A stretch of DNA of 64,000 nt. Origin: Litomosoides sigmodontis (Eukaryota; Nematoda; Chromadorea; Rhabditida; Onchocercidae). The stretch spans positions 4,361,865-4,425,864 of the forward strand of contig OY718806.1 in the NCBI GenBank assembly GCA_963070105.1, in the 5' to 3' direction. The notes under the pieces are model-generated. The model had not been told where the DNA came from, ran no database searches, and worked only from the letters and a program-made list of their open reading frames with translations. The position numbers and the translations under genes were made by a program. This document shows, piece after piece, positions 14,529-27,293 of this stretch. The first letter of the stretch is position 1. The number at the start of each line of letters is the position of its first letter.

Positions 14529-16302
14529 TTTGCTTTTTTAAGAAAGAAGAAGCTTCAACGAATTAGGCCGTCCTCTGCAACAATTTCTAAATCATTTAAA
14601 ATATGAATTTGAAGTTTTCAATTTTATGAGCCTCCAGACTATGACTGGTCAGACAACTCGAACTAACCAATGCGCATCCCGCCACGCACAATGTTCTTAC
14701 CAGCAGGCAAAATCCACGCTATCATATCACGCACCAAGTCGCAATAAATCTCTATAGGACCTAAATTTTTCAAATCCCCCTCCTGCAACAGCATTGTCTT
14801 GCCAGCTGCTTGAGTGAAAATCCGCAATACCAATACCACTGAGAATTCAGATACTCCATGTGAATTGTGTTAGCCAACAGCATTGCGTAAGTCCACCTAG
14901 CGCTAACTGCAACTCAATTTTATGCCACAAATGTCAGGAGTGACCATTCTTGTTAACCAGTTCGTTAACTTGTTAACCATTCCTGTTAATCAGTCAAAAA
15001 GTATGGTCATAAAAAATAGCGTGATGTGCAACACTGACCTCACCCCATTCTCCATGTTAACCCTTTGCAGGCATCGAAGCCATTACTCAATCTGCATGTA
15101 ACACCTATAAATAACCGAGTATTTCTCTGCCTTATCTATATTTTCAGTGTTGAAAGACCGGAAAATCAGTGATGTGCAGTGGAAAAGCTTAAAACTACCG
15201 CAGCAACCACCAAACAATTTTTGATCTTTTTTTCTGTCTGTTTTCTAATTGCTGCTGTCACGCCATTCTCCGTTACGAGAGCCTAACAATACAAGAGGAT
15301 AGAATGAACAGGGTTCAAAGCAACCGGTGCGATGAATGGAAATACGATGGGCTACGAACATTGTTCCTGAAGCTGGCAACAAAAAGCTTCGAAGTCCACC
15401 TTTGATAATCTTGAGTTTCTTCTTGTAGTACTTTTAAGGTTTCCAACTCACTATGAATAACTTTTCTTTCCTTGTACAGGTTAAGTGAACTAGGAGAATC
15501 CCCAAGCGGCGAATAACTTCATGTTCATTTGGAGAATTTAACCAATAAAAACTGAAAATTCTGGGAAAGAATGCAAGCATTACCCATCAAAGGCTTTGAA
15601 TTTTTCACGGTATGTTAACTTCAATATAAAATTTAAGGGACATAGACAAATATGTGAAAAGAGCTTCTCCAAATTTAATAACTTAGTGCCTTGGAGGTTA
15701 TTAATGACACAGTCTTCCATTGATCACTTTATTTGTTTAAATCGTCCACCATCTATCTCTGGTTGGGTAAAAATATTTCCTCGACGAATTTCATTCGTAA
15801 AAAACGCGTATCTTTCTTGTTCAATTCTTTCTGTATTTTTCACTTTTAATGTGCTTTAGGCAGCTTCGATGCGGAATAACGCATGAAATAGAAAAAAGAA
15901 AATCAATTAATTAAAGCTAATATATAAAAAAATCCAGCGCACTGAAAAGGCACTCTAATCAGATTAATAATCATTTTGAAATATATTATCTCTCTCTATT
16001 AGCTTGTTTACTCAAAAAAAATAATCATTCAATAATTTTAAGCTTGCTACAAATTATTAATTTGTAGCAATTAAATGCACAGAATTTAGCATTAAGAATC
16101 GGAAATTCAAAATCTTTGGCAAATCGACTTTAAGAAAAGCTTAAAATTTTAACTTTCGCATAGAAAAATCTACCAGCCACAAAAGTTACTTGGAAAATAC
16201 TACACGTAAGTTACTTGCAAAACCGGATCATATATGTTTATTATATCAGAATCTAAAATAAGCTAGGAGACGATACATATCGATAAGGAGTAACCAACAT
16301 CC
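14529..16302. other. Gene-free spacer between cap-1 and the membrane-protein gene
   Basis: Holds the presumed cap-1 promoter and 5' end at the left, and the 3' end of the next minus-strand gene at the right. A TATAAATA string sits at 15106-15113 on the plus strand, but no supported plus-strand gene follows. The 87-codon open frame at 15596-15859 has no family likeness and no exon partners. Confidence 0.5.
16237..16242 (-). terminator. Poly(A) signal AATAAA for the 159-residue membrane protein gene
   Basis: TTTATT on the plus strand, that is AATAAA on the minus strand, about 60 nt past the stop codon at 16303-16305. Confidence 0.6.
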
Positions 16303-17208
16303 TCAATTAACCACAAATGGTTTGCCAATTTTATATCTCTCTTCGCCTGACAAGTTCAATTCTTTACGTTGCATTTCGCGCTCAGTCATGTTTTGTTTCC
16401 TCCGTCGCTTTAAGTCCTTTCCAGCTTGGATAAACAAGAACACATTTATCGTCAATATTATGGCACAGGCAGTTAAGACTTTACGTAGCAGTTCATGAGC
16501 CTTGTTGACCTGAAATGCATGAAATTTTCATCCAATAAAGCTTTTCTAATTTTCAATATATTTTGGTATTCTTTACAACTTTTCCAGAGGACTTCAAAAT
16601 ACATACTATTTTATAACGTTAAATGCACTTTCTAAGCCGGACGTGCTGTTTTAATACCTTCATATAGTCAGATGCGCTACTCCATAACACCTCCCGACCA
16701 CCAATAACACTTCGATGTGTAATTTTTTCCACATCAATAACCTTTTTCTGAACTCTGAAATAATTTCCATAAACTTATTTGCAGAAGGCTATGTACTCCA
16801 GGGATGAATGTAAATATACGAATATTTTTTTACCAAGTATTCACAGTACACTTTTCTCAAATGAGGAGGTCGTATATAAAACAGATCTTAACTTACTCTT
16901 CAGTTTGACTTTTAATTGACTTCGAAATGTTTTCCTGCCCGTATAGAATATGGCGCGCTCGACATGCAAGAATGATGTTGACTCGCCTTTTCAGGACCTC
17001 AAGCATTTCGGGCTGCTGTTTCAGAAGCCCTGCAATTTACCAAAGTAATCATCCTAATTCGGATAAAAACTGCATGAAACAATAGATCGAAAGAACGCGA
17101 AGAACCACCCAACATTACAACCCACCACGACTCAAGTAAGTGAGGAGAGCTACAAATGAAAATACCGATCCCACTGGGGCGACATGATTTTACTTGGAGA
17201 CGCAGCAT
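16303..17208 (-). CDS. Unrecognised ~159-residue protein with one membrane helix, four exons
   Basis: I do not recognise the family. Minus-strand exons: 17208-17166, 17029-16897, 16754-16658, 16509-16303; together 480 bp with consistent phases. The first exon, giving a start MLRLQVKSCR, is the least certain: an in-frame stop just above the exon 2 acceptor means an upstream exon or the internal ATG in exon 2 must be used. The protein reads as a basic N-terminus, a helical Lys/Glu/Gln-rich middle (about residues 35-90), one hydrophobic helix (LTACAIILTINVFLFI) and a highly charged C-terminal tail with KRRRKQ directly after the membrane, ending KPFVVN. A SNARE-like layout was considered, but about 45 residues follow the helix, so it is not tail-anchored in the usual way. 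Confidence 0.65.
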
Positions 17209-17458
17209 TAACGACAGCTTACGATTAGTTTCGAGTTATCGTTTAATTATGTAAGGTGTCTGATACGTTGTTATCTTAAATCTTATAATTAAACATTTAA
17301 ATATATGATGCACCAGAAAATCCGGTTTATGAAAGAAGGATTCATGTCTTTATTTTTATCAAGATATATTTTGGTACGATTGTTGCCTAACACTGTTAAA
17401 CAGAGATACGTCACATTTGTTTCTAAATGAATAGTTAGCTTGATTTCAGGCTAATTTG
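17209..17458. promoter_or_regulatory. Short divergent intergenic region
   Basis: Only 250 bp separate the start of the minus-strand membrane-protein gene from the start of the plus-strand DENND4 gene, so their promoters must share or abut here unless further 5' exons exist. A strong minus-strand donor-like CGTAAGC at about 17221 hints at a possible untranslated exon for the membrane-protein gene. No classical TATA box was identified. Confidence 0.45.
17444..17449 (+). promoter_or_regulatory. Acceptor 9 nt before the DENND4 ATG, candidate spliced-leader site
   Basis: TTTCAG lies immediately upstream of the initiator ATG at 17459. In nematodes such a site at the very 5' end of a gene typically receives a trans-spliced leader. 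An ordinary 5' untranslated intron is the alternative. Confidence 0.45.
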
Positions 17459-20400
17459 ATGGGAGAGTGCAGGAGACTTTTTGAATATTTCGTTATCGTT
17501 GGTTTAGAAGATGGCGCTGAGGATTTGATACCTACAGCTCAAGAATGTGGCTGCCGAAACTCAGCTCCATTAGCACCAATTACTGACATCTGTGTGATCT
17601 TTCCCGGTTTGGGTGAAACGGTATTGTTGTTTTCATTTTAATCAAAATTTGAAATTAAAATACATTGTAATTTCTCTCACGATGTCGTCCCTTCCAGGTT
17701 CCAGATGGATTTGAGCGTATCACAAGTACACCGATGGGATACGCCGCTGATCTGAACCACGGTTCATTACGGACACCGTCAGTCTTTTTATGTTTCCGGC
17801 GAGGGTATCACAAGCCACCTTTGGTTGATATTGGTAAGTTGTATATGTCCGCTAATAGTACGTGTTTGATTTTGGCTCATGACGTCTTTAGACCTTGTTT
17901 TGACGTACATGTTCAGGTGTGCTAGATGAGGGTCGCGGGGAAAAGCCAATGCTTGACTCGAACACTGTGCTGACGACTCCTTTCGGCCGTTCTGCCAATG
18001 TTAATAATGCCTCACCAGGTATCGAGTTGCTATTTCTTGGAACAATTCCTTTTTTAAAGAATACTCTAAGTCCAGCTAACTTTGGAGCAAATCAGTTCTG
18101 ACGTCAATTTAAGGTGTTTTCCTGACATATCGTCGTGCACAAGCCAATAGCGCCCCAAGCCAACTTGTGGTTACTCACATTTGTGTCATTTTGGCAAATA
18201 AAGGAGAAACTGCTCCACATACTTACTATAAGATCCCAAAAAATTTAAACAAGGTTAGAATTTCGTGCCACATTTTATAGAGCGAATTAATGTTTGAATG
18301 CCATTGATTTCCCGGAAAGTTCTTTAGTATATTTGTTTTTTGACTTAAATTTTACTAATTTGTTTACAGTTTCATATTGAATATAACGGTCTCCATATTT
18401 TCCCATACTGTAGGCATGGAAACTCATATTTACATTGATAAATAGGATATGACTGAAGGAATTGTTATCATGAAAAACAGTTCTGCTTTAGGGCATGGTT
18501 GGTTCTGATGTATTTCTGTGCTATAAAAAATCACAGGGGACTTCGAAACGAATAGCTTACAAGCCAACAGTTTTGGACCATTTTCCTTCAGATAACAAAT
18601 TTACATTGGCTCAGAATATACCAATGTTTTGCCTTCCGGTGGGTGCTTTAATCGAATGTTGGCCAGCGAGGTGTCAACCACCGGACAAATTATTCTCTAC
18701 TTTTGTTCTCACTGATCAGGTTCCAATTCCCTTTTAAATATTGAATTTTTCTCATTTCGACCGTCTGAGACTTATGTTTCGATGAAATGAATTTTGACAT
18801 TGGCAGAGGGATGTTTTGTACTTCCCTACCGCGTTTCTTACTGCGTTTTTAACAGCAGTGCACTATTCAGGATGGTAGCAAACTTTACGGGTCATCGGTT
18901 ACCTTCTATGAACCTTATACGAAGCCACTAAGTATTGAACAGATGGAAAAATTGGAGTTGATGAATGAAACAGTTACACGCGGAACGGTAGAAGATGCTT
19001 CTAGCACCAATGATCCTGCTGAACAGGTTTTTTCAAAGCTTTAATTTTTCGTGGTTTCGTGGATTTTATCCATATGAAAAATGTGTATTTTTTAGATGAC
19101 CTTCCACAGCAATATGTCAATTTGTATCATATCAAGATATCCATTTTTTAACGCATTCAAACGGTTCCTGTTTTATCTTCATCGTATGTCCCTCTCAGGT
19201 TCACACTCTGTTCCCGTGGAACGTTATATTTCTCACCTTGTAGGTTTTTCTCTTCTGCTGTTGCATCTTTTTTTCTTTCATATGAAGCAGTATTAGTGTA
19301 CTTAATGAGCTTAATAAGTTCATTTTTGCGGAGGCAATATCCGTCTTTTACAAACTGCACATGAAGATGACATATCCTACATATAGTTGTAACTCCTTTA
19401 ATAATCTCGGTGTCTGAACTACTACTAAAACGAACTAGGGCCACAGGTTTCAAAATCGATGATTGTTTTACGCCATGGTTGAAATATTTGATGAGTCAAA
19501 CGCGAGTCTCTTTTTCTGCTCCAAAATATTGCTGTTTTAGCTCTATGAAGTGTCGTTTCCATCACCACGATGTCCCCGTGTACTGGTTCAGTTGGGTAAT
19601 GAAACAATTTCATTTGAAAACCATGACGATTCACAGTTGCCTCTCTCCGGTGCTGCTTTTTTCGATACTCTGAAATGTCTAGGACCACAAAATCTGATGT
19701 ATGAATCTAGTATTACGTTAATACTTTTTTAATTTAAGAATTTTTTCAGGCTATTAGTGTATTACAAATACTTCGTTTATATAAGCGAACACTTTGATTT
19801 TAAACAGATTTGCGAAATTTCGAAGCCTATGTAAATTTAGGTATTTGATGCTACTTGCTTTGTTGGAGCAAAAAATATTAGTTCATTCGTTGCGTCCTTG
19901 GCTGCTAACAGCTGTTGCGGAAAGTGTTTGTGCTCTTATGTTCCCATTTCACTGGCAATGTCCCTATATTCCGCAGTGTCCTCTTTCGCTTGCTGGTGTG
20001 CTTCATGCTCCGCTTCCGTTTATTGCTGGTGTCGATTCCAGGTAGATAAATCTCAAAATTTATGAAAGTAGTTGAATTTTCAAGTTAATTTTTAAGTTTC
20101 ATATGGGAAGTTTCAAAACTCAAAATTGTAAAACTTTTAAATAAGATAAAGTTCAGTGGGAAATCTAAGAATTTCTCCTTACAGGTATTTCGACCTCTAC
20201 GAAGATCCGCCTTCTGATGTTACTTGCTTCGACCTTGATACTTCAACGATTAGTTTCTCTTCTGTTCGGCAAACGTTGAAACTTAGCATGCTTCCGAAGG
20301 TTAATACCGTACATAGTCAGTTTTTACTGCTTTCATTCATTGTCTGGAAAAAAAGGAGTTTAAGGAAGTTTTTGTTGGTTTTGTTGATAAATTTACGCCG

Positions 20401-23400
20401 TTTAACCGAACCCTTTTAGAAAGCTTCACGACAACTGAAGGGCAGTCTCGAGAAACTTCATAGAAGACTTTATCAAGAAGAATTTAATGTAATTGCTTTG
20501 CGAAAAAATATGGATTTTATGCCTCTCGATATTGATTACGACATACAACGTAAGAAAAGGATGCTTGAAATCAACGTCCAGGATGCTTTTCTTCGGTAAT
20601 TAATACAATTTTGTTGTAATTGTTGCTGTCACAACATTGTGGGCCTTTCATGTTTACCAATTCCACATGTCTTTGCTTTTCGCGATATTGTGGAGGATTT
20701 CCGATTGATATTAAAATTAAGGAAAGAATTTGGTGCATTCTAGCTGATTTTTATGTTTAACTTTCAGATTCATGGCTTCTTTGATGCAGGGGTATACTGC
20801 TTATCTCAGACCCATTCGTTGTGCCCCCCGTTGTGTAGGAGCTACTGATACTGGCTCGCTGTTTGATCTTGATGCATTTCTTCGCTCTCGTGATAAGTAA
20901 TTTGTTTATCCGTACATGAAAATATGCTGTACTATATAAGTTTGTGCAGATATATTACATTCATTTATGAATGAAAATACTTCGGAAGTCTTTTTCAGAT
21001 CATCACTGGAATTTTTCAAACGTTTTAGCGAAACACAGTCATTTAATCGTTTTATTGAAGAGCGCTCATTTGTTTCTGACAAAAATACTTACAATGCATT
21101 CTTTGATGAATGTATTGCAAAAATTGCGCAAATTGGTAATATACTTCATCGTACATGTAGCCAGAAACCATTTATAAATTAAGTTTATAGGCTAGTCTTA
21201 TGCGAGTTTTGGTGATGAAATAATTGATGACTGAAAAATGAAATAACTGTGTGAACTGTTTCTTATATGTCATATGCTACGATTGATAAAGTGCATCGTA
21301 TTTTTTGCGATAATTTTTAAGATAATCATTCATCGAATGATTCCCTTGTGAAATATGAGATGTCGACGAGTTGTCAGACGGAATTCGTGCCACCCCCAGA
21401 ATCTACCGTCAACTCAGATGGCCAAGAACTGACTTACAAATATGAATGTTTTCCGAGGAAGCTTGAACCAGCATTGTTCCAACTCGAGAATTTGCAAAAA
21501 ATGAGTGCCGAAATGAAAGGCTCGGCTACTAGCAATGGTAAGCAATGAATAACCTACAATTGGTGGTATATATTGTGAGCAGTTTTATTTTATAAACCTC
21601 GCGATTTATTTCACTTGAACTTCTAGATAGTTTGGAGTGCGCTTTGATTCGTACAAAACATGAAGCACGAAGTGCTGTTGAAACAGCTGTATTAAATGCT
21701 CGGCATTCGCCAGTTACATGGCCAAAAACATTGCTTTTTTATGCATACTCTATTTGGTTTATGCTATTACCTTCACTTGTTCATCTTGCAAAGTCAAAAG
21801 TGAAGATTTTGCGACTGGCACTTCACGTAAGCTATTTTATATTACCCTCTATTGATTCTGCTACAGCTAATAGCGAAGTTACGCTAGTACCTCACTTAAT
21901 CTTTAGAAAATCTTCCGTGTTTCTGGGAGTTTACATTTCTTTCCTTTAAATAACACTTCTTATGTTGTCACATAAGTACTTTGTTCAGTTCCTCATTGCT
22001 TTTAAAACGAAAAATTATTAAACTTACTTGTTTAGATACTGGACAGAATGGAGTATTCGGGTGTTATACCACTCGATCAGGTATGCTACCGTATTGTGAT
22101 ACAATTATGTGGCGATTTCGGTCATCCTATTCTTGCCGTTAAAGTCCTTCAAGCAATGCAGGTAAGTTCTTGAAATCTCTAATTTATGATCTCATATTTG
22201 AATAATATACTGGTCCTTCTTTTGGGGATTTTAGAGAAGTGGTATGGAACAGAATGCAGTCACGTATGGCATCTATCATGAAGCGGTTCTGAAAGGTGGT
22301 TGGCCAGTGGGTGATAGAGTTGAAGCTGTAAAAGCGTGGAATCGCTTAGCAATTGTAGTACGAGCTATTTCATTATTTAAAATGAATCTATCATTGGCTT
22401 CAAGTCGTCGTTCTATGCAGTTTGGTTCGGTTAGTGTTACTAGCTTCGTTCAGCTTCATCAGTATTTAATTTATGAATTGCTATTTTTTAGAATGTTTTG
22501 CAGATATCTGCTCCTGACAGTTGGTCACAGAGCGAAAATGCGTCGTGTGGTAGTGCCGCGAAAGAAAATGAACCATTTTCTAATGAGGTAAAATTCCGCA
22601 AGGAAATCAAGAAATTGTCATTTTTGCAAATACTTTTTATATGTAGCTTATAAGATTCATAGAAAATTGATAAGCAAATTTTTTGCCTTAAAAGAGTGGA
22701 AACGTTTTTTATGAGAGTACACTCCTATGATCTGGTTTTTATACCCCTATAAACTTAGATGCCATTATTAGTTGCTTTGAATATGGATGAAGGTGAATCG
22801 ATTTTGGATCAGCCGTCACTATTGGAGAATACAGTAGTTGGTTTTTAACTTTTAAGTGACCATCACTTTAATCAGTTTCCTGTTTTCTTTTCGGACGAAA
22901 CTAGCTTCTGATTCCAGTCACTCCTTCATAGCTTATTTTGAGGCTGCACCATCAGAAGGAAATAATTCAAATGACTCATTAATGGACCCATTGGGAGCTA
23001 TGAATATGCCACAAAATTTACCGACGGCACCTAAACAAACCGGTGAAACGATGAGTCCAAGTCGATTACGATTCATCAGAGAGCATAGTACTTCGCCATT
23101 TGCTAATGAGGTATTCTTTATGAAACTGTTTTCAGGTTTTAATGGGCGAATATACATTATTTGAACATTCGAAAAAGTGGATTTATTATTATAATAGTAC
23201 TATATCTCAAAATAGCGAAGATAACTGTTATAAACTCGTAGATAAACTTCAACATATTCATACTTATCTTAAAATATGCTCTCTCTTTTTGCTGCAGCAA
23301 GAAGAATCAGTGGATTCAAAACTGAATGAAAAATCGAATTCGTGGCTTCAAGGCCTAACAAGCAGCCCTATTGTTAGCAAATTTATGCGCGGCAATACTA

Positions 23401-26400
23401 CAAGTATTTATTAAATGAATTTTCGAAATCATATTTAAAAATGGGTGCAAATTTCTTCTGCTGAAGAGTCATCGCTTTAACTTTAGACGCATCTAATTAT
23501 GTTAATTAGGAACATCTGTTTGTCGAATTAGTAGGTAGTTACCAAAAAAATGCGTCGTAGTGAGTTTAGAGGAATTGTAGATTTGTACGTTTTCACGCCC
23601 GTTAATTTCTTTCGAGATATAAAGTCTTGTTGAATCTCGTTCAATTTCTGTAGATATTTGTTTCTGTTTTCGGTGAATTATAATAGTTTATCAAACTGGA
23701 ACTGTCCAACTATATAGAAATTAAGGTAATTTTGAGTCGACTTTTGACAAAAACGATTCGTCGCTCACTTTATCACCGAGTTTGGCATCTTTGGTCAGTC
23801 ATATGAAAAAAGGTTATGATGATGTATTGCAAGCGGGAAGTTTTTCATCGCGTCTGCGTGAAGGAGTTAACACGTTGGTGAATGAAGTGCGCAGTTTAAA
23901 TCGTTCTTATGCGAAGGATGTGGGCGAAAGTGCACACAGTTCACAGCGTGAAATTAATGAACACTCAGATCAGGTGGAGATTTCATTCTTCTTTTTATTT
24001 GTCTTAACCCTTTCAAAATATTGGCCACTAATTTTTTTTTCTTGGTGTTAGAAGTTGCTCTGACAGTATATGTTTAGTTTCGTGAAGGATTTTGCAGTTT
24101 TAGTTTATTCCTTCATTTTTAGCAGTTGCATCTAAATGACCCGTTGTTTCAATTGGATTCCGGTTCACACTGTTCACTGCTTCCGTCAGACTGGTGGTTA
24201 GCTGACCAAATTTTCGCTTCCGCTTTTTCTCCACATGAACTTATCGATGTCGCGATCTCTTCCGCCTCTCTCTGTCCTGCTTGTAAAATGGTTCAGTAAT
24301 TCATGCGATTAGTCCTTTACTACTGACATTTCATTTTTCATTAGTCTTTAAAGTTCTCAGCAGTCTCAATTTTTTTTTAATAATTAAACGTATAATATTT
24401 ATGAATTCTAGGTTGTGTATGATGAAGACCTGATGTCGGGGTGGACAATCGATGAATCAAACTTGAATACTAGTTGTGTTTATTGTGATTGTGCTTTCGT
24501 TCCCTCATTGACCATTAAAATTCATCCACGAGAAATGCCGGTGGAAAGTAGTTGGTATCTGCCGTCATTCTTTGCTGTTGATGCCTCAGATGATAACAGT
24601 ACATCGCACTGTAATGGAGACAGCGAATCTATAGCCAGTCAACTCTCAGTTCGTGCTTTAAATTTCTCCTGTAGTCGTTACAGTCCTTTGTAAGTTTTGC
24701 AATTTTCCAGTGATTAATTCTTGTATTTTTAGGTTCCATTTCTAAGTCCGCTTGTTTTGCGTCGCGAGTTAGAGAATTTGCTAAGCGGAAATTGTTTGCT
24801 TCCTGTATATTCCTCACTAAAACACTCTAATCCAATTGTTTTCTGGAATGTTCTATACTATTCTCGTCGCTTATCTTTGCCTACGCACTTTCCCAGTTGG
24901 CTTGGGCAGTCAGTTCACGTGCGATGTGTTTATGACGTGCCAGTTTTGCACACAGAATTCACACCACTATTTTTCGTAAACCCATCGCACAAGGTTCGTT
25001 TTATTATCAGCAAAGCAAAGTCTCATTTTTCAGTAAAAACATGTCATTTTAATAACTGCAGTCATTAAGAAGTAGGCCATTAATTCGTTAACTATAGTAT
25101 CATGTGTTTAATCTAATACCGTAAAACAACTTCCAGGATGGTTTATTACCAAGCAGTGAGCGTAGTGTTAGCATATGGCAACATGTGATTGCTGCTGTGC
25201 AACAGTCCAGCATTCTTCGCGCATTACAAGTCATTTTATCTGAGAACCGTAACGCTATTGACAATGGCAAATTTTCACGTCGATTCCCGCTGTTCAGGTA
25301 TTTTAGGTCATCCTCGTTGTCTAGTTTAGTTTGCGCCAGTACGATTAGAAAAGTTTAATATTTGCTTAAATGAAGAAATTTTTTTCTAGAATGAATTTTT
25401 AAAAAGTGGTAGTCGAAATTTAACTGTGTATATAAGGTGTGGAAGTAACTGCGGTTTTTGTGTTATTGGAATTTGCATCCTTGTATTGGATTGCACTGCA
25501 CTCTTAAGTAAATGCCACATGTATTATTGTGCTCACTTCGTGCGTAGTTTTCGGCCAAATTATCACCTATTCACACGTATAAAAGTTATATCGAAGACGA
25601 AGTAAATTTAAGCAATTTTTTATGACATAAAAGTGAATAAAGTAATGGATGCAACTTCCAATAGCAACGGAATTTTTGTTCTATTAACTTATAAATGTAC
25701 AATGCAGTTGATTTTAGCGATTTTTATACTGTTATGAGGATTTTGAACATAACAAGGTTAATAACTGGAAGTTAGCTTGCTTCAAGTAAGACCTAACTAG
25801 CTAGTAACTGCTATCGAAGCTGATTGTTTGACAACTCTGAGAAGTTAGCATAGAATTCAACATCAATAGAGGCAAGTTGGAAAAGCAGGAGGTAAATGTC
25901 GTATTAGCCAGCTAATAGTCAATGCAGTTGCTGTTTTGAAGTGTTACTTTCTTTGATTCTACCTGACAACACGAATTCTTTTCTGATCAAACTATGATAT
26001 GCAACAATAAACAGGTTGTATGTAACACTAGCAACAACCATGTCAGTGGTTGGATAAAGAACTCTCAAAGCACTAAAGCTAAAGTTACATGAAGTAATAA
26101 TATGGTCACTATAATTTTCTGGAATTAGAGCTTTTTAAACCTCTTCAGATTATATTAATAATATGGTCACTATAATTTTCTGGAATTAGAGCTTTTTAAA
26201 CCTCTTCAGATTATATTAGAGAAATATGATTGATAAATCGGTGAAACGTGTTAGAAACCGCAACTTTTTTAGTGAATTAGCACTAGGAGGAAAACGGTTT
26301 TTCCACGACAATCAACATCGCAGAGGCTGAAATAATTAGGGCAACGAAGCTTCGTCTCTCTCCCAACTTCGACTAGTCTAAAACTTTTTGCAACGAAATT

Positions 26401-27162
26401 ATTTCAAGACAAGTAAAGTGTAGATTAAAACGAACAAATTTTACCACTTGTTAACAAAAATGTCATTTCTCCTACCTTGATGATGTATGCAAAAACTTAC
26501 AATTGGAAACCGCAAGTACTTTTGCACAAGCCTGTTTTATATCTATAACCTTACATTGCTTCTCATAAGTAATCGAAGGAATTTTATTGTTTGGAATGGT
26601 GTAGAGGAAAAATTGTTGCACGGTAGGGAACAGTGTGAACTAGTGTTTTGTTGATTACTTTCATTGCTTTAACATGTCGCTTTAAAATTGAGGTAAGGAA
26701 GTTGTGAAACCGTCGACTTTGTTTAACTGTCATAATCAGGATTTTTTTCTTTGAGCCAGTGGCGGAGGTCTGACTGTGTTATTGTTTTCATTCTGTAACA
26801 AAGTGAGAAAAAATGTTGTAAAATAGAAAAAAGATGAGAGTGAAGATAGTTGTGCACGTTTGCGTAGTATCTCTCACAAAATGGAGAAAGAAAGGTTTAG
26901 TTGTATGGTATCTATCTGTTTTATGAAATTTTGAGTTTCAGTTAATGTATATAAATGGACAAGTTTTTCCAGAGACGTTCAGTTTGTGGCATTGGATAAG
27001 TATGGTAGCGCAGTTGATCGAGATCAGCTAGATGAGCAATATCGTTCCGATTTCGAGCGGCTCCCACCTCGTATCTTGCCACTACTGCCTTGCTCTGACT
27101 ATCCTCCTAAAAGCCTTTCCAGAATTTGCCGAAAAATCTTTCTGCCGCTTGATGTTTTCTAA
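17459..27162 (+). CDS. DENN domain-containing protein 4 / Crag-type Rab guanine exchange factor
   Basis: DENND4 proteins activate Rab10-class GTPases on vesicles; fly Crag directs basement-membrane secretion. Twenty-seven exons join with consistent phases to about 4,518 bp (1,505 residues). Main exons: 17459-17620, 17698-17833, 17917-18018, 18114-18253, 18492-18719, 18856-19026, 19096-19239, 19541-19698, 19841-20041, 20185-20299, 20420-20595, 20768-20896, 20999-21135, 21322-21537, 21627-21826, 22036-22161, 22235-22429, then smaller exons to 26973-27162. The N-terminal MABP-like part ([24 protein letters not shown]) precedes the uDENN/DENN core with [14 protein letters not shown] and [13 protein letters not shown]. 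dDENN includes [14 protein letters not shown] pentatricopeptide-like stretch is at 22036-22330, and CPAC...CVYC cysteine pairs are at about 24270-24490. Boundaries near 22841-22904 and 24689-24747 are tentative. Confidence 0.9.
26095..26216. repeat. 61-bp tandem duplication in the last DENND4 intron
   Basis: Two adjacent identical 61-bp units (26095-26155 and 26156-26216) containing ATATGGTCACTATAATTTTC. They lie inside the 1,675-bp final intron (25298-26972), the longest of the gene. No coding or mobile-element signature. Confidence 0.85.
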
Positions 27163-27287
27163 TGTATATTTTGTGTATATTAGTCTTTTCCTTCAAACGG
27201 TCTTTAGCTTCCGCACATCAATGATCGTCACTGTTTCGCATTTATTTTAGAATTGATGATTTCTGAAGGATGAGTGTTCCGGGTCAT

Positions 27288-27293
27288 AATAAA
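27288..27293 (+). terminator. Poly(A) signal AATAAA for DENND4
   Basis: AATAAA lies 126 nt past the TAA stop at 27160-27162, a plausible distance for a nematode 3' end. Confidence 0.6.
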
